Source: Cryomorpha sp963836915 (GTDB lineage: Bacteria; Bacteroidota; Bacteroidia; Flavobacteriales_D; Cryomorphaceae). Taken from it: a stretch of 64,000 nt of DNA. A program made the position numbers and the translations under genes. The stretch lies in NCBI GenBank assembly GCA_963836915.1, contig CAWILH010000002.1, positions 3,410,001 through 3,474,000 on the forward strand, written 5' to 3'. This document shows, piece by piece, positions 36,111 to 45,290 of this stretch; position 1 is the stretch's first letter; each line of letters starts with the position of its first letter. The notes beneath the pieces are model-generated. The model was not told the origin of the DNA. It ran no database searches and saw only the letters and a program-made list of their open reading frames with translations.

Positions 36111-37262
36111 ATGTTTCGGTCATCACCAGTAGTGCTTTTATTCTTCTTTATACTTGCCCAGCATTCACAGGCTCAGGTAGACCTAATAGAGCGATCTTAC
36201 TTCGAAGCAGCCAAAGCAAAAAACGCTTCTGTAGCTGCGGCGCGCTATGCGGAAGAAGGGTATTTTTATACTAAATTCACCACTTACGTCAATGCGGTAG
36301 ACAGCTCAAGGATCTATGCCGACACCGCTTTGTTTTTTATTAAGCGGTCGCAAATGCTAGCCGACACAGCGCTTTTCCATGTGGCCGATAAGAATAATGA
36401 TGCTCGGGCTTATCTTATTTCGGGAAGGAAAAAGGTGTTAGTGGCCGACTCCGTGATCCGGGAGTTTTATCCGATGTCGGCGCTCCGTTCGCACCACGTG
36501 TTTGGACGAGACGCATCTCTGCACTTAAGTACTTCGGTGATGGAGTTTTTTAATGCTTCTTTGCTCTTGGGCAGTGAGCAGAATGGTTCGGATACCGTAC
36601 ATAATGATTTTACCGTATTGTCCTTTGCCGATGAAGTGATAAGGCTTGAAGCAGATGAGACTACATTTCAAATGGCAGCCAATTCTTTCGAGTCTGAGCT
36701 TGAACTTTTAGATGCTTCCTATACCGAGTTGGATGAGAAGATAGCGAGCTCTACCGAGCAGAGAGATCGGTTTCGATACCGCGAGCAACTTGAAGATGTG
36801 AAGATGCTCATGGATTATAATCTTGCCAAGTTGGAATCAACATCGAGCCGGCTTGGAGAGATCAGGCAATTGCTGTCCCAAAAACATTTAAGCGATGTGA
36901 AAGATGTAGAGCAACCCGATAATCTTGAGTATTTTGAGACGGCAGGTACTAGAGTGGGAGAAATAAAGTTTGATGAGCTCGTACCGGACGGCCTTGTTTA
37001 TAAAATCCAGTTGGGCTATTATCCCAGCGACGTTGATATCGAGAATTTTCACGGCTTATTTCCCATTTCAGGTGAGACCGTTAGACCCGATCTGGCCAGG
37101 TTCTATGCGGGACTTTTCTATTCTTACGCTTCGGCCAGCAAGGGCAATACTTACGTAAGGCAAAATGCCATAGCCAATGCCTTTATCGTTCCTTTTTACA
37201 ACGGCGAAAAAATCAGTATCAGCACGGCAGTGGACAGAGAGCAGCGCCGCGGTTTGAAATGA
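36111..37262 (+). CDS. Secreted protein with C-terminal SPOR-like domain
   Basis: The 383-residue product has a signal peptide (VVLLFFFILAQHSQAQ), a helical middle (residues about 20-270) with repeated ADTALF segments and a charged coiled coil (ELLDASYTELDEKIASSTEQ), and a C-terminal domain starting at LVYKIQLGYYPSDVDIENF with LARFYAGLFYSYASA, which fits the SPOR/FFP pattern of peptidoglycan-binding periplasmic proteins. It probably acts in the cell envelope. It meets ppk tail to tail with 11 bases between. Confidence 0.6.
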   Translation: MFRSSPVVLLFFFILAQHSQAQVDLIERSYFEAAKAKNASVAAARYAEEGYFYTKFTTYVNAVDSSRIYADTALFFIKRSQMLADTALFHVADKNNDARAYLISGRKKVLVADSVIREFYPMSALRSHHVFGRDASLHLSTSVMEFFNASLLLGSEQNGSDTVHNDFTVLSFADEVIRLEADETTFQMAANSFESELELLDASYTELDEKIASSTEQRDRFRYREQLEDVKMLMDYNLAKLESTSSRLGEIRQLLSQKHLSDVKDVEQPDNLEYFETAGTRVGEIKFDELVPDGLVYKIQLGYYPSDVDIENFHGLFPISGETVRPDLARFYAGLFYSYASASKGNTYVRQNAIANAFIVPFYNGEKISISTAVDREQRRGLK

Positions 37263-37273
37263 TTGGCGGAAGC

Positions 37274-39358
37274 CTAAGACCCTTGCGCCAGTTGCTCCTG
37301 ATGCGCTTCTATCAACTTGTAGAGATCCACCTGCGCCCTGATCTGCTCTTCTCCATTTTTTGGCGTGATATAGCTATTGGTCAAGCTGCCATCTATCATT
37401 CGCGCTTTGGTATTGTCCCGCCATTGGAGCACCATAAGATCTTTTATCTCTTGCCTTATTTCAGGATCATAAATGGCCACGCTCACTTCTACGCGGTAGT
37501 CCAGGTTGCGCTCCATCCAGTCTGCAGATGAGATGTAGATTTCTTCATCGCCCGCATTGGAAAAGATGAATATGCGGGCATGCTCTAGAAACCGATCGAT
37601 GATGCTGTGCACTTCAATATTTTCACTCAGCCCCTTTATGCCCGGCACGAGCGAGCAAATACCCCTTACGATAAGCTGTATTTTTACTCCGGCGCGGCTG
37701 GCTTGATACAGTTTTCGGATCAGCGTCTCATCTACCAAACTGTTTACCTTGATAAAGGCATAAGCGGTTTTTCCTTCTTTTGCATTTTTGATCTCTGTGT
37801 TGAGCTTTCGGATATATTGATTTCGCATGGCTGCCGGCGCCACCAATAAATGCTTAAAGCGAAAGTTCAAATAAGGTTTTTCTATAAAGGCAAATACCTT
37901 TAGGGCTTCTTCACAGATCTCTTGATTTGAAGTGAAAAGGGCTACGTCGCTGTATACTTTGGCGGTACCTTCGTGAAAATTTCCGGTAGAGATTACACCG
38001 TGGTGAAAGCTCTTGCCATTTTCTACTTTGGTCACTACTGCCAGTTTGCAATGTACCTTCATGTCCGGTATTCCGAATATCACTTTTACACCGGCATCTT
38101 GAAGCTGCTTGCTCCACTCTAGATTGTTCTCTTCGTCAAATCTCGCCCTGAGCTCGACCATCACGGTCACTTGCTTTCCATTTTTGGCGGCAGAGATCAA
38201 TGCATTCACTACCCGCGACTGCCCCGCCACGCGGTAGAGCGAAATCCGTATTTCTTTTACATCGGGATGTATCGCCGACTCGCGCAAGAAGAGCACGAAG
38301 CCTCGAAAATGCTGGTAGGGGTAATGAAGCAGTATATCGCTCTTCTCAATGGCTGCCAGCACACTACGGCTCTGCTTGAATTTTATATGATCGGTCTGCA
38401 TGAGCCGACCCCACTCCAGGTCGCTCTCTTCAAAAGAAGGAAACTTCATGAAGTCTTTAGAGTTATGGTAGCGCCCGCCAGCTATTATATTGTCATCTTC
38501 ATCTACCTTCATCCTATCGGTGAGGTAATTCAGAAGATCCTTAGGCATCTCCTTGTCATAGAGAAATCTCACCGGCTGGCCGGTAGAGCGCTGCTTTAGG
38601 CTCTTCTTCATCTTCTCATAAAATCCCTTCGATACATCATCATCTAAGTCCAGCTCCGCATCACGGGTTATCTTTATGGTATACGCTTCCAGCGTGTCGT
38701 AGTCGAATATCCCAAAGATTTTATTCAGGTTGAACCGTATTACATCATCGAGAAACATGACATACTTCTTGCCATTAGAAGATGGGAGCACCACGAAGCG
38801 CTGGCGCTGATCTGAAGGGACTTCTATAAGCGCATATTGCTTTTTAAAACTCTTCTTCTTACTGCTCAACTTTACCGCAAGGTATATGGACTTATCCCGC
38901 AGGTAGGGGAAATCTGGTACGCGCTTGAGCATAATGGGAATAAGCAGCGGGGCGACCTTCTCGCGGTAGTATTCTTCTACAAATTCTTCTTGCCCGGCAT
39001 TGAGCTCCGTCTCGTTGATGATGTGGATTCCATGCTCCTTCAGCGCTTCTAGAATCTCATTATAAGTATCCGCAAAAATCTCTTTTTGTTTGATTACTTC
39101 ATCATGTATCTCGTCGAGAACTTCGGTAGGGGTCTTATCACCGATCAGTTCTTTTTTCTTGCTCACGATCTGCACACGCTTCATGGTGGCTACGCGTACC
39201 CTAAAAAATTCATCTAGATTATTCGAGAAAATCCCGAGAAAACGCAGCCGTTCTATTAATGGTACACGCTCATCTTGCGCTTCTTGCAGCACACGATGAT
39301 TGAACGAGAGCCAGCTTATCTCCCTATTTATCGTACGGTTCTTAAGGCTTATAGACAT
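37274..39358 (-). CDS. ppk1: Polyphosphate kinase 1
   Basis: The enzyme reversibly builds inorganic polyphosphate from ATP. The N-terminal domain start REISWLSFNHRVLQEA and FSNNLDEFFRVRVA are typical. The catalytic histidine that is phosphorylated lies in DMKVHCKLAVV, followed by GVISTGNFHEGTAKVYSD, and the second conserved histidine motif is IIDRFLEHARIFIFSN with YISSADWMERNLDYRVEV. The length of 694 residues is standard. Its start overlaps the end of the upstream GDPD gene by 17 bases, forming a three-gene minus-strand operon. Confidence 0.97.
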   Translation of the reverse strand: MSISLKNRTINREISWLSFNHRVLQEAQDERVPLIERLRFLGIFSNNLDEFFRVRVATMKRVQIVSKKKELIGDKTPTEVLDEIHDEVIKQKEIFADTYNEILEALKEHGIHIINETELNAGQEEFVEEYYREKVAPLLIPIMLKRVPDFPYLRDKSIYLAVKLSSKKKSFKKQYALIEVPSDQRQRFVVLPSSNGKKYVMFLDDVIRFNLNKIFGIFDYDTLEAYTIKITRDAELDLDDDVSKGFYEKMKKSLKQRSTGQPVRFLYDKEMPKDLLNYLTDRMKVDEDDNIIAGGRYHNSKDFMKFPSFEESDLEWGRLMQTDHIKFKQSRSVLAAIEKSDILLHYPYQHFRGFVLFLRESAIHPDVKEIRISLYRVAGQSRVVNALISAAKNGKQVTVMVELRARFDEENNLEWSKQLQDAGVKVIFGIPDMKVHCKLAVVTKVENGKSFHHGVISTGNFHEGTAKVYSDVALFTSNQEICEEALKVFAFIEKPYLNFRFKHLLVAPAAMRNQYIRKLNTEIKNAKEGKTAYAFIKVNSLVDETLIRKLYQASRAGVKIQLIVRGICSLVPGIKGLSENIEVHSIIDRFLEHARIFIFSNAGDEEIYISSADWMERNLDYRVEVSVAIYDPEIRQEIKDLMVLQWRDNTKARMIDGSLTNSYITPKNGEEQIRAQVDLYKLIEAHQEQLAQGS

Positions 39359-40295
39359 TTATTTCTTTTGGTAATTGGGAGTATAGATTGGGAAAATCAC
39401 TTATCAGTCCGTCTACGCCCATGGCCAGCAATTCTTTCATGGCATCCAGCTCATTTACCGTCCAAGGTATAAGCTCCATCTTTCTGCTTCCGCAAAATGA
39501 AATCAAGGCACTATCTACCAATGTATAATCGGGGCTATAAATATCGGGGTCGAAGCCCAAAAGATCGATATTCGCTTCTGCGCCAAGCGTATTTTCAACG
39601 AGCAATGCCAGCTTCAGCCCAGGTCTTATCCTATGGATATATTGCAGGCTGCGCACATCAAAAGATTGAATTATGGCGCGATCAGCGATTTTAGTGCTAT
39701 CTATAACGGCCAGTATAAGATCGGCAAATTGGGCAGGTGGAGGATGATAGATAGAATCTCCCTGCGGGGTGCACTTCGTTTCAATATTATAGAAGGGGAG
39801 TGGCCGTCCTGTCTCGTCCGCGTGCGCATCGCAGCGGGTTATGACCTCTTGCAGGCGGGGCTTCGTCGCTGCCATTTTTTCCTGATCGGGAAATCTGGGG
39901 TGCACTTTTTTACCTACATCATATTGCCCGGTCTCTTCAAACGAAAGATCGTAGATGGCATGGCTCCTTTCCTCTTCTAGACTTATTTCATTTCCTGAAG
40001 GATCAAGCGAGATCTCATGCGAAAACCAAGGCTCGTGAGAGCAGATCACCACATCATCTTCGGTGATCACCACATCCATCTCCAAGGTGTTTACCCCTAG
40101 GTCAAGTGCGCTCAAATAGCCCGCTAGGGTATTTTCGGGCATCAGGCCTCTACAGCCGCGGTGTCCTTGAAGGTCTATTTCATCAATAGAAATTTGCCTC
40201 TTCGGATCGGGTTCGATTTTCGGTTTCGGATCGCTCATGCAAGAAACCAAAACTACACAGAAAAAGAAGAGAAAGGAATATTTACGAAAGTACAT
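39342..40295 (-). CDS. Glycerophosphodiester phosphodiesterase lipoprotein
   Basis: The 317-residue protein has a lipoprotein signal (FLFFFCVVLVSC, lipid Cys about residue 19) and the GDPD core: DLQGHRGCRGLMPENT with catalytic His and Arg, LEMDVVITEDDVVICSHEPW with the metal-binding Glu/Asp and second His, then FYNIETKC and a late IPWTVNE. It would release glycerol-3-phosphate from phospholipid head groups in the periplasm. Located between a response regulator (one-base overlap) and ppk1 (17-base overlap), suggesting a shared link to phosphate supply. Confidence 0.92.
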   Translation of the reverse strand: MYFRKYSFLFFFCVVLVSCMSDPKPKIEPDPKRQISIDEIDLQGHRGCRGLMPENTLAGYLSALDLGVNTLEMDVVITEDDVVICSHEPWFSHEISLDPSGNEISLEEERSHAIYDLSFEETGQYDVGKKVHPRFPDQEKMAATKPRLQEVITRCDAHADETGRPLPFYNIETKCTPQGDSIYHPPPAQFADLILAVIDSTKIADRAIIQSFDVRSLQYIHRIRPGLKLALLVENTLGAEANIDLLGFDPDIYSPDYTLVDSALISFCGSRKMELIPWTVNELDAMKELLAMGVDGLISDFPNLYSQLPKEINVYKP

Positions 40296-40690
40296 TAACC
40301 AAATTTTACCCTGCCTAGTTTATGTGGCAAAAGTAACTTGATTCTTCTAATGAGCTCTTCCATGCGAACCGGTTTTACGATATAGTCTTCGGCTCCGGCC
40401 AACGTGGCTTCCTTATAGTCTGTGATGCTGGCCTTGCAGGTAAGCATCACTACAGGTATGCTCTCGGTCGCTGGATTTTGCTTGATGCGCTTGCACACTT
40501 CGAGACCATTTGGCTCGGGCATCATCCAGTCGCTGAGTATAATGTCTGGCGGATTGGTACTGATAGCTTCCAAAGCTACCTTAGAATCGGTGTAGATCTC
40601 TACATCCATTCCTTCCTTATTGAGGTTATACTTGATCAGATCAAGAATATCGCCTACATCGTCGATAGCGACAATTCTTATGTTTTTCAT
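40295..40690 (-). CDS. Single-domain response regulator (CheY-like)
   Basis: A stand-alone receiver domain of 131 residues. The acidic pair is in AIDDVGDIL (residues 10-11), the phosphoacceptor is Asp54 in IILSDWMMPEP, the switch Thr is in VVMLTCKAS and the conserved Lys is in DYIVKPVRMEEL. No output domain is present, so it must act through protein contacts. It overlaps the GDPD gene by one base. The partner kinase is not encoded nearby. Confidence 0.93.
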   Translation of the reverse strand: MKNIRIVAIDDVGDILDLIKYNLNKEGMDVEIYTDSKVALEAISTNPPDIILSDWMMPEPNGLEVCKRIKQNPATESIPVVMLTCKASITDYKEATLAGAEDYIVKPVRMEELIRRIKLLLPHKLGRVKFG

Positions 40691-40938
40691 TTATGGGTAT
40701 TTCTTGCAAATTAAGGTTGGTAAGCTTAACAGAGTCTTTCGGTAAGATTATTAAATTGTTTCTGAATTGTTACCATATTTGATGTTGGTTTTGAATGGGT
40801 GACCAAAAAGCCATTGGCCTTATAGCTAGCCTTCTAGTCTGCTGACCCTAAACAAATGGATAGAAGTTCTGGTTGGTTAAAGTGCAGCATGTAGGCGGAC
40901 TTGTGCAAATTGAATTTTAATGACTGCTTTATTGGTAC

Positions 40939-40946
40939 TATATTTG
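40939..40946 (+). promoter_or_regulatory. Candidate -7 promoter element
   Basis: TATATTTG fits TAnnTTTG 17 bases before ATG 40964, giving a very short leader. A -33 box at the usual distance was not found. Confidence 0.35.
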
Positions 40947-40963
40947 AAAAATTCCCGACCCCT

Positions 40964-41350
40964 ATGAAGAAGCAAAAAGTATCAAAGGATAGACTTAGAA
41001 TGATCAATAGTGCTATCGCTTACCTTCGGTTCAAGGGATACCACGAAATAAGGGCAACGCACGAAGGTTTTAAGGATCCGCGCGCGGTTTTTAGAAATGC
41101 CAATGAGCCCGGTTTTACTCCTGATATGATCGCTGAAAAAGATTTTGGAACTTATCTTTTTGAGATCATTGATGAAGAAGCTTTGGAAACTTGGGACGAA
41201 AAGACCGAAAAGTGGGAGATGTTTGACGAATATGCGCAGCGAAAGAAAGGCAAGTTCTATCTCATTACTTACAGTGACATGGCTGATGGCATTACCGAAA
41301 GGGTTTCAAAAATGAATATCGATCCTAGTTTAATTTGCATCAAAAAGTAA
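40964..41350 (+). CDS. Small conserved-looking hypothetical protein
   Basis: ATG 40964 (MKKQKVSKDRLRM) is preferred over an upstream codon at 40901 because a -7 promoter element lies between. The 128-residue product is soluble and charged, with IEATHEGF-like HEIRATHEGFKDPRAVF, DFGTYLFEIIDEEALE and GKFYLITYSDMADGI. The alternation suggests a small alpha/beta fold, perhaps restriction-endonuclease-like in size, but no catalytic motif is certain. Function unknown. Confidence 0.6.
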   Translation: MKKQKVSKDRLRMINSAIAYLRFKGYHEIRATHEGFKDPRAVFRNANEPGFTPDMIAEKDFGTYLFEIIDEEALETWDEKTEKWEMFDEYAQRKKGKFYLITYSDMADGITERVSKMNIDPSLICIKK

Positions 41351-41418
41351 ACTGATTTTCTACCTTTCCATCTATCACTCCGGTCATTTATTTATAAATT
41401 GAAATTTTAAAAAACTTT

Positions 41419-41895
41419 ATGTCAGAACCTGTTCTAGATACCAAGAACGTAGAGATAACCTATTATAATTCAGTAAGCCCGCCGGGTTTTATAGAAGAGA
41501 CTGCTTTGGTCAATTTTCTTCATGAGCATCTCGGGCAGTATGGGGACCCACCCGAGCATATACGTATGGCGATAGAGTACGCCTGCAGTTCCCATAAAGG
41601 CAAAGGTGGGTTTTTGGTAGCAGGCCGTATCGGCGAAAAGCTCGTAGGGGTAGTGGTAATAAACCATACCGGAATGCACGGGTATATTCCCGAAAACATT
41701 CTGGTGTACATCGCTGTAGATGCATCTGAAAGGGGTAAGGGCATAGGTAAAACGTTGATGCAAAACACCATATCTATGGCCAAGGGAAATATTGCACTAC
41801 ATGTAGAACCTGAAAATCCGGCCAAAAAGCTCTATGAGCGTCTCGGATTTACCAATAAATATCTGGAGATGCGCTATGACGCATCCGCTAAATAG
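41419..41895 (+). CDS. GNAT family N-acetyltransferase
   Basis: The acetyl-CoA-binding motif A is clear as VDASERGKGIGKTLMQ (R/Q-x-x-G-x-G/A), followed by the C-terminal GNAT strand and loop ALHVEPENPAKKLYERLGF. The length is 158 residues. Twelve bases separate it from the M20 peptidase gene, so the two may act on the same amine or amino-acid pool. Acceptor unknown. Confidence 0.88.
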   Translation: MSEPVLDTKNVEITYYNSVSPPGFIEETALVNFLHEHLGQYGDPPEHIRMAIEYACSSHKGKGGFLVAGRIGEKLVGVVVINHTGMHGYIPENILVYIAVDASERGKGIGKTLMQNTISMAKGNIALHVEPENPAKKLYERLGFTNKYLEMRYDASAK

Positions 41896-41906
41896 AATCT
41901 GCTAGC

Positions 41907-43037
41907 ATGAGAAATGGAGCATCCATAGCTTCCATCAGAAAAGACCTACATCGCTCGCCCGAGCTGAGCGGAAAAGAGAAAGAAACCGCAAAATTCATCA
42001 AGTCGTTTTTTAAGGGTTTAAGCGGTTTTGAGATTTCCGATTTCGGATCTCATCACTCCTTTTTGGTTTCAAAACGATATGGTCCCGGAGGCGGCATTGG
42101 CTTCCGCGCTGAGCTCGACGGCCTTCCCATAGCCGAGGTGGCCAGCCATTCGCATAGTTCTGAGAGCCAAGGCAGAAGCCATGCCTGTGGTCACGATGGG
42201 CACATGTCTGTCCTGCTCGCCCTAGCCGAGAAGCTGGAGGGTTTAAATACCTCGCACGGAACCGTTTACTTCATCTTTCAATCGGCAGAAGAAACTGGAG
42301 AAGGTGCCACCGCTATAGTCGAAACAGGCGTATTGCAAAAAATCGATTTTGATGCCATTTATGCGCTTCACAATATCCCGGGATTTCCATTGGGAGAAGT
42401 TTTTTGCAAGGTAGGCAGCTTTGCTTGTGCCAGCGTGGGTTGCGAGATTGAAATAGAAGGTCGGACAGCACATGCCGCACATCCCGAAAATTCCATCAAT
42501 CCGCTCGAAGCGGCCATCGAACTATTAGAAAGTATAAAGCTGCTACCGGCATTTGCCGATAAGGGCCACAATACGATTCTCACTCCGATCGCATTAAATT
42601 CGGGTATCAAGTCGTACGGTACGAGTCCCGTAAATGCAAGCCTGATCTTTACCTTCAGAACCGAAGAGACCCAGCTTCTCAACGAGCTACGCGCTGCCAT
42701 CTCAGAGATGGTAAGCCTATCTGCCGAAAGGCGTGGAACCAAAAATAAGCTGCGCTTTGAAGAGTATTTTCCAGCTACTGCCAATGATGCCGTGCTGGTG
42801 GCCAACATCAAAGCGGTTACCGGAAAAATGGGCGTGCGCTATACCACATTGTCTTCACCGTTCAGATGGTCAGAAGATTTTGGTTCTTTTGGGGCAGTGG
42901 GCGCTGTATTGCTCTTTGGCTTGGGCAGCGGCGAGAATTCTCCCCAACTCCACGCTCCCGATTATGATTTTCCCGATGTCTTATTAGAAAGGGGCTCAGA
43001 CCTATTTCTCGAACTTTACAACCACCACAATTCTTGA
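41907..43037 (+). CDS. M20 family metallopeptidase / N-acyl amino acid amidohydrolase
   Basis: Residues of the M20D group are visible: RKDLHRSPELSGKEKET at the start, GRSHACGHDGHMSVLL (metal ligands), FIFQSAEETGEGA (catalytic and metal Glu) and ALHNIPGFPLGEV. The lid domain begins near CEIEIEGRTAHAAHP. Such enzymes remove acyl groups from amino acids or related compounds. Its stop overlaps the TTG start of alr (TTGA), which ties it to D-amino acid metabolism. Confidence 0.9.
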   Translation: MRNGASIASIRKDLHRSPELSGKEKETAKFIKSFFKGLSGFEISDFGSHHSFLVSKRYGPGGGIGFRAELDGLPIAEVASHSHSSESQGRSHACGHDGHMSVLLALAEKLEGLNTSHGTVYFIFQSAEETGEGATAIVETGVLQKIDFDAIYALHNIPGFPLGEVFCKVGSFACASVGCEIEIEGRTAHAAHPENSINPLEAAIELLESIKLLPAFADKGHNTILTPIALNSGIKSYGTSPVNASLIFTFRTEETQLLNELRAAISEMVSLSAERRGTKNKLRFEEYFPATANDAVLVANIKAVTGKMGVRYTTLSSPFRWSEDFGSFGAVGAVLLFGLGSGENSPQLHAPDYDFPDVLLERGSDLFLELYNHHNS

Positions 43038-44191
43038 AGCAGCTTAATTATTCATCACATATTGAGCTTGACAGCCAGTATTTTGCCGAAAATATTTCGT
43101 TCATTAGAAGTCTGCTATCAGATGTCGTGACCATTTCTGCGGTGATAAAGGCCAATGCTTATGGGCATGGAATTAAAGAGTTTGTACAGCTCGCAGAAGC
43201 CAACGGCATTCATCACTTTTCTGTGTACGGAATGGAAGAGACCCTTGCTTTTCACGGTAGCGCCAGTCCCAAGTCTACGCTTATGGTGATGGGGTTTATC
43301 GATCCTGAGAATGTGGCTTGGCTCATCGAGCATGCGTATGAGTTTTTCGTGTACGACCTTATTCAACTTGAAAACGTCATCGACGTAGCCAAGCGGCTGG
43401 ATGCCAAGGCCAAGATACATCTTGAATTGGAGACCGGTATGAATAGGACTGGGCTGGATCAAGCGTATTTTGAACAAGTCATTGAAATTTTAAACGCAAA
43501 TACATCCCACCTTCTTTTGGCCGGGGTGTGCACCCATCTCGCAGGCGCCGAGAGCTTTGATAATTTCGATCGAATCAATCGTCAAATTGAAAATTTTAAA
43601 ACCTATGTGGCTCATTTTGCTTCTCAAGGTGTGGTATTTGAGTCGCAACATGCGGCCTGCTCAGCTGGACTTATAAGGTTTCCCGAAGTTCATTTTGATA
43701 TGGTGCGCGTGGGTATTTTGCTTTACGGCTTTTGGCCAAATAAGGAAACGATGATAGATTTTCTATCCAAGAGTCCCCTGCAAAAAGACCCGCTTACTTC
43801 CATCCTTTCTTGGAAAAGTAAGATTATGACCGTCAAAAATGTACCGGCGGGGGCGTATATCGGATATGGAACCAGCTATCTCGCCAATACGCCGACCACC
43901 ATCGGTGTAGTGCCCGTAGGATACGGCTATGGCTACTCGCGCATGCTGAGCAATCAAGGCAGGGTTCTTGTGCATGGCAAGCGCGTTCCTGTAATCGGAA
44001 CGGTCAATATGAATATGATGATGGTTGACATCACCGATGTAGCGGGCGTAAAAAATGGAGATGAAGTGGTGTTGATCGGTTTTCAAAAAGAAAATAGAAT
44101 TACCGTGTCATCCTTCAGTGAAATGAGCTCGCAAATGAACTACGAACTTCTGGCAAGATTGCCTCACAATATCCCACGCATTATTAAGTAA
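43034..44191 (+). CDS. alr: Alanine racemase
   Basis: TTG 43034 gives MKQLNYSSHIELD. The PLP lysine is Lys39 in AVIKANAYGHG, and the catalytic tyrosine is in GAYIGYGTSYLAN. Other family marks are LELETGMNRTGLD, MVRVGILLYGFWP and the C-terminal GTVNMNMMMVDITD. It makes D-alanine for peptidoglycan. The stop overlaps the ATG of the next racemase-like gene by one base. Confidence 0.95.
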   Translation: MKQLNYSSHIELDSQYFAENISFIRSLLSDVVTISAVIKANAYGHGIKEFVQLAEANGIHHFSVYGMEETLAFHGSASPKSTLMVMGFIDPENVAWLIEHAYEFFVYDLIQLENVIDVAKRLDAKAKIHLELETGMNRTGLDQAYFEQVIEILNANTSHLLLAGVCTHLAGAESFDNFDRINRQIENFKTYVAHFASQGVVFESQHAACSAGLIRFPEVHFDMVRVGILLYGFWPNKETMIDFLSKSPLQKDPLTSILSWKSKIMTVKNVPAGAYIGYGTSYLANTPTTIGVVPVGYGYGYSRMLSNQGRVLVHGKRVPVIGTVNMNMMMVDITDVAGVKNGDEVVLIGFQKENRITVSSFSEMSSQMNYELLARLPHNIPRIIK

Positions 44192-45261
44192 TGGCATTTA
44201 TAGAACTCGACAGGGCTAAATTAAAAACGAACTTCGATCTTCTCGAAAAGCGATTTGCAACGCAAAAAATAGAGTGGGGGGTCGTATCTAAATTGTTCTG
44301 CGGCAATGAACTGTTTATTAAAGAGATTTTGAATTTGGGAGTGAGAGAGATCCACGATTCCCGAATAAGCAATCTGGAAGCAGTAAAAGGGCTGGATGAG
44401 AGCGTACAAACCGTTTATATCAAGCCACCGGCCAAGCGCAGTATTTCTAGGGTTGTCGAATTTGCCGATGTAAGTTTTAACACGGAGTTCTTTACCATCA
44501 AGCTCCTATCCGATGAAGCAAAGAAGCAGAAAAAAACCCACTCTATAATAATAATGATAGAGCTCGGCGACCTTCGCGAAGGTGTGATGGGCGAGGCGTT
44601 TGTAGATTTTTACCGCAGGGTATTCGAGCTTCCAAATATTGAAGTGGTAGGTATCGGGGCAAATCTAAATTGCCTCCATGGGGTAATGCCGAGTGAAGAT
44701 AAATACATTCAGCTGAGCCTGTATAAAGAATTGATCAAGGCTTATTTCAAAGTGGACATTAAGTGGATATCGGGGGGTACATCGGTAGTGCTCGGTATGC
44801 TCTACAAGAATCAATTGCCTCCGGCCATCAATCATTTTCGGATTGGGGAGACCTTGTTTTTTGGTGCAGATATTGAACAGAACGGAGTCTTTGAAGGAAT
44901 GCATGATGATGTGCTCAAGCTTAAGGCAGAAATTATCGAGCTTACCGAAAAGCCTATGCTGCCCCGGGGTGTGCTTGCTGAAAATCCGAGTGGCGAGATG
45001 CTCGAGATTGATGAATCCCTTTACGGGAAAACCGCACTCAGGGCCATCTTGGACATTGGCCTGCTCGATATCTCTCCCGATTTCTTGATAGCCGATGATC
45101 ATAAGGTAGAAGTGGTAGGTGCCAGCTCAGACATGCTCATCCTGAATTTAGATGAGACCGATACCACCTATAAAGTAGGTGATTTAGTTCCTTTTAAACT
45201 GAAATATATGGGTGCGCTGGCCATCATGAATTCCGATTATATAGAGAAACGAGTGAAATAA
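44191..45261 (+). CDS. Alanine/ornithine racemase-like PLP enzyme
   Basis: The 356-residue protein shares the alanine racemase N-terminal barrel: MAFIELDRAKLKTNFDLL with the PLP lysine Lys34 in GVVSKLFCGN, IMIELGDLREGVMGE, and WISGGTSVVLGML. The C-terminal domain lacks the usual GxGY-tyrosine motif of Alr, as in the orr/YhfX-like amino-acid racemase group. Its coupling to alr by a one-base overlap suggests a second racemisation of a different amino acid; the substrate is not known. Confidence 0.85.
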   Translation: MAFIELDRAKLKTNFDLLEKRFATQKIEWGVVSKLFCGNELFIKEILNLGVREIHDSRISNLEAVKGLDESVQTVYIKPPAKRSISRVVEFADVSFNTEFFTIKLLSDEAKKQKKTHSIIIMIELGDLREGVMGEAFVDFYRRVFELPNIEVVGIGANLNCLHGVMPSEDKYIQLSLYKELIKAYFKVDIKWISGGTSVVLGMLYKNQLPPAINHFRIGETLFFGADIEQNGVFEGMHDDVLKLKAEIIELTEKPMLPRGVLAENPSGEMLEIDESLYGKTALRAILDIGLLDISPDFLIADDHKVEVVGASSDMLILNLDETDTTYKVGDLVPFKLKYMGALAIMNSDYIEKRVK

Positions 45262-45266
45262 TTTTG
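45259..45266 (+). promoter_or_regulatory. Candidate -7 promoter element
   Basis: TAATTTTG matches TAnnTTTG and overlaps the stop codon of the racemase-like gene, 24 bases before ATG 45291. The -33 region is poor. Confidence 0.3.
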
Positions 45267-45290
45267 AAATAGTTTAAACCAAGATTTAGT

